Below are positions 59,195 to 64,000 of a DNA stretch of 64,000 nt, piece by piece. The translations under genes and the position numbers were made by a program. The notes under the pieces were generated by a model. That model was not told where the DNA came from and searched no databases. It saw nothing but the letters and a program-made list of their open reading frames with translations. Position 1 is the stretch's first letter; each line of letters starts with the position of its first letter. Origin of the DNA: Candolleomyces eurysporus (taxonomy: Eukaryota; Basidiomycota; Agaricomycetes; Agaricales; Psathyrellaceae); NCBI GenBank assembly GCA_027579435.1, contig JANBPK010000921.1, forward strand, positions 62,001 to 126,000, in the 5' to 3' direction.

Positions 59195-60811
59195 ATGGCG
59201 CAGACAAGAGTGCCACCCGAGATTTGGAGTCATATTGCGCAGCAAGTCCCTCAACCAGAGCAAACCAAGCTATTGGAAGTCTCTCGTCTTTTCCACGACA
59301 TAGCACTAGATCTGGTCTTTTCAGCAGTCAAGATCTATTTTCTTGGAGGAGAGAAAGCTCTCACCGTGCTTAATGCCAACGACAACTATGACTTTGCGGA
59401 GGAAGTCGTGCGGAAGCTCATGACTCGTTCATGGGAGATCCTTCGACGTATCACCCAGGACCCGTCATTCTCAAGGGTCGTCAAGAGTCTCACAGTTGTC
59501 GGCTACAACGATGGTATGAGTATATTCGAACAAAGCAAGTGTCCTGCCGTATTCCATGATGAAATGCACTGACAAAGAGTCTATTGCAGTGTGTTTGGCA
59601 GATGCCCTCGACTCTCTGCCCTACCTACGAACCTTTCGGTGGTACGGCACTACCCCAGGACTAACCAGCTCTCTTGCCGGGCATATACCCGCTAGAATAC
59701 AAAGTATCTCCCTCCAAACGTAGATCAGCCCAGATCTTCTTCGCATTCCGGTTTTAACGTTTGTTCAGGTATGTTCCATCGCACGAGGTCATGCAACGCT
59801 TCAGCGATATCAGACACCTAGCTCTCACGACGCCACTCTTCTACCCTGATGATGAGGAGGCCCACGATTCCTCCGTCTTGGACGAAGATCTGCTGAGCGC
59901 CATCGACCCTACTCAGTTCAATCACGTCTTGAATTCGATGAACCTTGACTCGCTGCACAGTCTAACCTTGGACTGGCAGTGTCTGTCGGGGATTCCCATT
60001 CGGATTCTCAGCAACCTGAAGGAGTTGAGCGTCTGTTTAACCACAGAGTGCGACTCTCTGGGCTTGGATCTCCTTTTTCACCATGCCCTTCAACTGGAGT
60101 CCCTCACCTTTTTCGGTTACATCGGCATTGAAGTATTTCCTTCTTTCATCACTGATTCTTCGTCTCTTCCTTCTCTCCAATCACTCCGGTTCTCTTGTGA
60201 TAATCAGACCATGCACCTAACACCTGACCCTGAAATCCTTGACATGTTCTTCAATTTTATTCGAGAACGATCCAAGCTCAGGCGGCTGTATCTACGGATA
60301 CCGTCGCTGGACCTCCGCAGGTTTGATTGTCATATCCGCCTCCTTGAAGACCTGAAACACCTCGAAGTTTTTGGATTTCACACAGGCTTCACGGCCGTGG
60401 ACACTCAATTCCTCCAGTCATTCTGTCAACACCTACCAAAGCGTCTGAAAGCCTTCCATTTGGCGATGGATTGGTGCGGAGATCCTCTACTTTTCTTGGT
60501 ATCTCCTTTCTATTCCCCTCCATATCTACTTTCTTGACGCTATTATTCACCAGATAGATTACCTGGCCAACCTCCGCCACCTCACCTTCGTTCACCTTTA
60601 CTCGACATTTAGACGACTCCCGCTTCTCCTAGCTGACGTCGCCACCGAAATTCCAACAGCTGAGATGGTTGGTCTCAACCGTGCTCTTTGGAACGTAGAC
60701 AGGAGGGGCTCAGAGCTAGAGTTAAAGAAATGGCCTCGATGGAAAATCAAATTCTGTACCGAAGAGGACTTCCTTTGCGAGGACGATTTTTGGTTGTTCC
60801 AGTACAATTAA
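59195..60811 (+). CDS. F-box/LRR-like protein
   Basis: ATG at 59195 (MAQTRVPPEIWSHIAQQVPQ) opens a weak F-box with EVSRLFHDIALDLVFSAVKI. The first exon ends near 59514. After introns the text resumes with CLADALDSLPYLRTFRWYGT and HEVMQRFSDIRHLALTTPLF, then leucine-rich stretches such as LDSLHSLTLDWQCL and LKELSVCLTTECDSLG. The last exon starts at about 60556 and ends KKWPRWKIKFCTEEDFLCED with DFWLFQYN, stop at 60809-60811. Splicing around 59575-59770 is uncertain. Typical of the large fungal F-box families; a likely ubiquitin-ligase adaptor, target unknown. Divergent from the nuclease-helicase. Confidence 0.75.
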
Positions 60812-60937
60812 ATCATCACAGTGTCACGGTGGTAATTAGGTGTTCTCATTGTCTATTGGATGTATCCCCGCTATTTGTCCGTCTTCCAAATCTAATATCT
60901 ATGCCCTAACTCCGCCGCACCAATACTCAAGGCGCAT

Positions 60938-61090
60938 ATGGCGACTTTGAGACATTGAGGTCAAAGCTTTGGAACGTTTGTTTCGGATGCTGCACCCTCT
61001 ATACGTCCTAGTTCTCTTTTCGATAGTGGTAGCAACTGATCCTGAAGTTGCATGGGAAGAGTACAGTCGGTCTACTACTGTTTGGTCTTG
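60938..61090 (+). pseudogene. BTB-protein relic at the start of the inverted module
   Basis: Reads EVKALERLFRMLHPL on the plus strand, matching EVNDFERLLWILYPL of the intact BTB gene. The following intron donor GTACGTCC is changed to ATACGTCC. It mirrors, in reverse orientation, the relic at 46200-46480. Confidence 0.6.
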
Positions 61091-61239
61091 TTAACGCCCC
61101 TTTTCACAGGTGAAATGATTGAAACGCCTATTGGCCGGGGAATTCTTGTCCTGGTTATGCTCTCGATCTACTAGAGAAGAGGGCCGCGAACTATTCACAT
61201 CACTCTTTATCCACTCCAACTCTGGGGATGACGAATACG

Positions 61240-61458
61240 ATGGGTTTTTCGAACAGATATGTACCCCCTGGTTTCCTGGCGCCGTGTGGAGGCCGGGATT
61301 TACAGGATCACCACTTCAGAGTCTGTCCTGGGCGCTATTTCAGCAATGACGCACTGCTACTTATGGCAGCGTCCGTTCTCGCAACTTATGTTCTCACCGT
61401 CCCGAAGGACAAGGCAAAGGGAGTGGTCCCAATGAAGCTCCAGTCACAGGGACCTTGA
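61240..61458 (+). pseudogene. P450 haem-end relic upstream of copy D
   Basis: Carries RVCPGRYFSNDALLLMAASV with the haem cysteine still present, then VLTVPKDKAKGVVPMKLQSQ and a stop at 61456-61458. The rest of the P450 is gone, so it cannot be functional. Same type as the relic at 49332-50346. Confidence 0.75.
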
Positions 61459-62038
61459 GTTATGCAGTAAGGCGTCTAAAATTTGCCCGATCGATAGTGG
61501 CTGAATGGACTTTGACACTCGCGCGTTTAGCAAACCCACCCCCTATTATACCTTGAGGCCGAGGCGCGAACGGCTTCTCTTGGAGTGAATTAACATGCGT
61601 TTTGACAGGGGTGTAGAATGCATAATGTGTTCTAGCTTCATGAGCGCCCAATGTTCGTTGGCGCGGCGTTTGCTTCTCACTGTTATCGCCTCTTATCTTC
61701 TACTGAATTGAAAGAAGGTTTCGCGTTCTCCTTGCTCCATATGAAGCACAGAAACCGTTACGTTGCAGTGATGCAGAGTCAAAGCTTGGCCGAGGTGTGG
61801 GTCCTAACACTCTTCGAAGATATCCATATGATCTTCTCATTGACATTATACTTCCAGTTTTGATCGTTGGCGTTTTTTTTCTTCTTCAGATTGAGGTCTG
61901 TCAAGAACTTAAGAAGTCATCACACCAGCCAAGGTTTGGCCGATTCTTCTCGGGCGGTGGATAAAAACCCAAGGGCCAGACTACAGGTACATCTGAGAAT
62001 TGGAACCGCCTTCTCTCAGGCGCTCTCATTCTCTCAGC

Positions 62039-64000
62039 ATGTTCAGCCTCATCCTCATAATCCCGTTCATTGGACTGGGGTCTGCCCTACTTGCGAAAGA
62101 AATCGTTGCTCACAGAAGGCGAAATCCGCGCCGGCTTCCGCTTCCACCTGGTCCCAAGGGTCTACCCTTGCTTGGCAACATATTCGACCTTCCACAAATC
62201 TTTCCTTGGAAAGGATACGATAAGCTCTGCAAGGAATATGGTAAATCTCTCTCCCTGCTCCAGGATTTAGCATGCGTAATACCTTCCTCAGGCGACATAG
62301 TCTATTTGAAAGCGCTTGGACAAGGAATGCTAATCCTCGGTTCTCGTCGCCGCGCTGTCGATTTGCTGGACAAGAAGGCCGTGAACTATTCAGATCGTCC
62401 AGTCATGCCTATGATGGATATGTAAGTAGCTTTTTTTTTCTCTCTGCTATCTTACTTCCGGAGTGTCAATGCATTATTTCTCCGATTCGCAGGATGGATT
62501 TTAACTGGAGCTTTGTGTCAATGCCCTACGGTGCGGCGTGGAGACAACATCGCCGGGCCTTTCATCAGCATCTCAATAGTAATGCTGTGCAAAAGTACCA
62601 CCCAGTAATGAACGAAGAGACAAAGCTGTTCCTACAAAAGATCAGGTCGAACCCCGATCAAGTCTTCACTGCTCTACAATTGTAGGCTAAACCTCAAGGT
62701 CTCTTCATACGTCGGATGACTTTCTTACCACAAATTTAGCCTTTTTGGAACCGCAATCATGCGCACGGCTTACGGCTTTGACGACATCAGACAGAATGAG
62801 TCGCTCATCCACAACGCCGAGAAACTCATTCTGGAACTCGCTGAGGCATTGGTCCCAGGCAGGTTTCTTGTGAACAACCTTCCCATCCTACAGTATGTTC
62901 CGTCCTGGCTTCCTGGTGCCGGGTTCAAGAGGCAATTCAAAAAAAACGGCTCAGCTGAACTTCNAAAACGCGGTGTCTTCCATTCGAGGAGGCCAAACGT
63001 GACGTAGTAAGTACTGAGTATTCCGAATACTTTTGTTCGGAGCTCTCATAGTGTATCAGGAAGATGGGAGGAAAGGCAGTCACCCCAGCATGGCGGACAG
63101 CCTTATCGACTGTCTGCCTGAAGCAGGCGACCCCAATCGAGCAGATCTGGAGGCAATAGCACGTAATGTGTGTGCTGTAGCGTACATGGGTAAGTGATTG
63201 GCATCCTGACACTCGTTTTATGAAGTGACGGTTGCACCGATCCATAGCTGGGGCGGAGACCACTGTTAGCTCGGCGATTGCTCTCGTATACATCCTTGCA
63301 AACTATCTAGAGGTGCAGACGAAGGCCCAGGCAGAGATTGACAAAGTCATCGGCTCAGACCGACTGCCCCTCGTGTCAGATCGCCAGGAGTTACCGTACG
63401 TTCACGCAATTGTCAAAGAAGTTGGTCGGTGGCACTCTGTGGTTCCTCTTGGTGAGCGTTGTCGATTTGTAGTCGATGCTTCATCGGTGCTGACGCCCAC
63501 CATTATACTCAGGTGTGTCCCACGCCAATATGGAAGATGACGAGTATGATGGCTACTTCATTCCGAGAGGAACTGTCGTATTTCAAAATACCTGGTAAGC
63601 GACTTGAAAACCTTGGTCTTTGAATATGAGTGCTCCCTGACTGACGTCTCGACAGGGCTATCATGCACGATCCCGATATTTTCGACCGACCTTTCGAGTT
63701 CATTCCTGAACGGTACATCAAGGACGGAAAAATCGACCCATCGGTTCCAGATACAGATATTGCAGCTTTCGGATATGGGCGTCGGTAAGTCACCCCCATG
63801 TCCTACCTTTTCGATATGACCTCGAAGCTAGAGACAAATCGACGACAGTATCTGCCCTGGGCGACACTTCAGTAACGATGCTCTGTTTCTAATGGCTGCG
63901 TCGCTCCTCGCGACTTATAACATTACCGCCCCGAAGGACAAAGAAGGGAATGTGGTTCCGTTGAAGCTTGAACTAAAGAATCCAGCCATCAGGTAGGCTC
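62039..64000 (+). CDS. Cytochrome P450, copy D (3' end beyond window; one frame problem)
   Basis: Third member of the P450 set. ATG at 62039 gives MFSLILIIPFIGLGSALLAK and then LPLPPGPKGLPLLGNIFDLP. It continues with DRPVMPMMDM, MDFNWSFVSMPYGAAWRQHR, MRTAYGFDDIRQNESLIHNA, AGAETTVSSAIALVYILANY, KEVGRW, FDRPFEFIPERYIKDGKIDP and FGYGRR|ICPGRHFSNDALFLM. The frame breaks in the exon around 62940-63005: an ambiguous base at 62964 and one extra A in the run at 62939-62946, compared with copies A and B. Ignoring the n and one A restores the exon; otherwise the copy would be a pseudogene. The exon equivalent to the last one in A and B falls past the right edge. Confidence 0.8.

Larger units (their letters stand above)
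60938..64000 (+). repeat. P450 module, inverted copy (runs off right edge)
   Basis: Same order of parts as on the minus strand at 42.7-49.3 kb (BTB relic, P450 3' relic, conserved spacer, full P450) but in opposite orientation. The spacer at 61460-61660 matches 49230-49330 and 45955-46030 in reverse complement. Confidence 0.7.

Noticed and set aside
58937..59306. Extension of the nuclease-helicase upstream to an ATG near 58970 (MAFTLEEMNCPYG...).
   Set aside because: That ATG is in a different frame; the SATNL...NC motif expected at the N-terminus follows the ATG at 58936.

Overview
The window is nuclear DNA from a filamentous basidiomycete, most likely an Agaricomycete. Genes are packed on both strands and broken by many short introns of about 50-60 bases with GT..AG ends and CTNAC-like branch sites. 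The gene families (F-box/LRR proteins, basidiomycete BTB proteins, tandem P450s, a GPI-type GH16 glucanase, a HAD-fused terpene cyclase) fit that group. I found no bacterial operon, CRISPR array, rRNA operon or intact transposon. Ten single 'n' bases sit next to homopolymer runs. In four conserved genes, leaving the n out restores the reading frame, so they look like sequencing or assembly artefacts.

Layout. 1-2.0 kb: mitochondrial tyrosyl-tRNA synthetase (cut by the left edge), divergent from ribosomal protein uS12/S23. 2.0-6.95 kb: about 4.9 kb without a recognisable gene. 7-13.1 kb: CDP-diacylglycerol synthase, DNA topoisomerase I and a tiny complex I subunit (NDUFB3/B12). 14.3-16.1 kb: a HAD-fused class II terpene cyclase of the drimane-synthase type, the best specialised-metabolism candidate here. 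16.4-32.5 kb: threonine deaminase, a PHD-finger protein (Cti6-like), VPS8, COG2, a hemerythrin-like HHE protein and a secreted GH16 glucanase. 34.7-40.4 kb: a MoCo-sulfurase-like class V aminotransferase and the vesicle tether USO1/p115. VPS8, COG2 and USO1 make three separate membrane-tethering genes within 20 kb.

40.5-50.4 kb is a duplicated and decaying accessory block: a hypothetical gene and a BTB gene, then degenerate copies of both, two tandem intact P450 genes, and P450 and BTB relics between and beside them. 50.7-60.8 kb carries an F-box protein, the PP2A leucine carboxyl methyltransferase, an intron-containing tRNA-Leu(CAA), a large RecB-type nuclease/SF1 helicase and a second F-box/LRR-like protein. 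From 60.9 kb to the right edge the P450 module returns in inverted orientation (BTB relic, P450 3' relic, then a third near-complete P450 cut by the edge).

Most genes are housekeeping: translation, phospholipid synthesis, DNA topology, respiration, isoleucine synthesis, vesicle traffic and protein phosphatase methylation. The terpene cyclase stands alone among them, and the P450s that might decorate terpenes lie 27 kb or more away. A joint pathway is therefore only a hypothesis.
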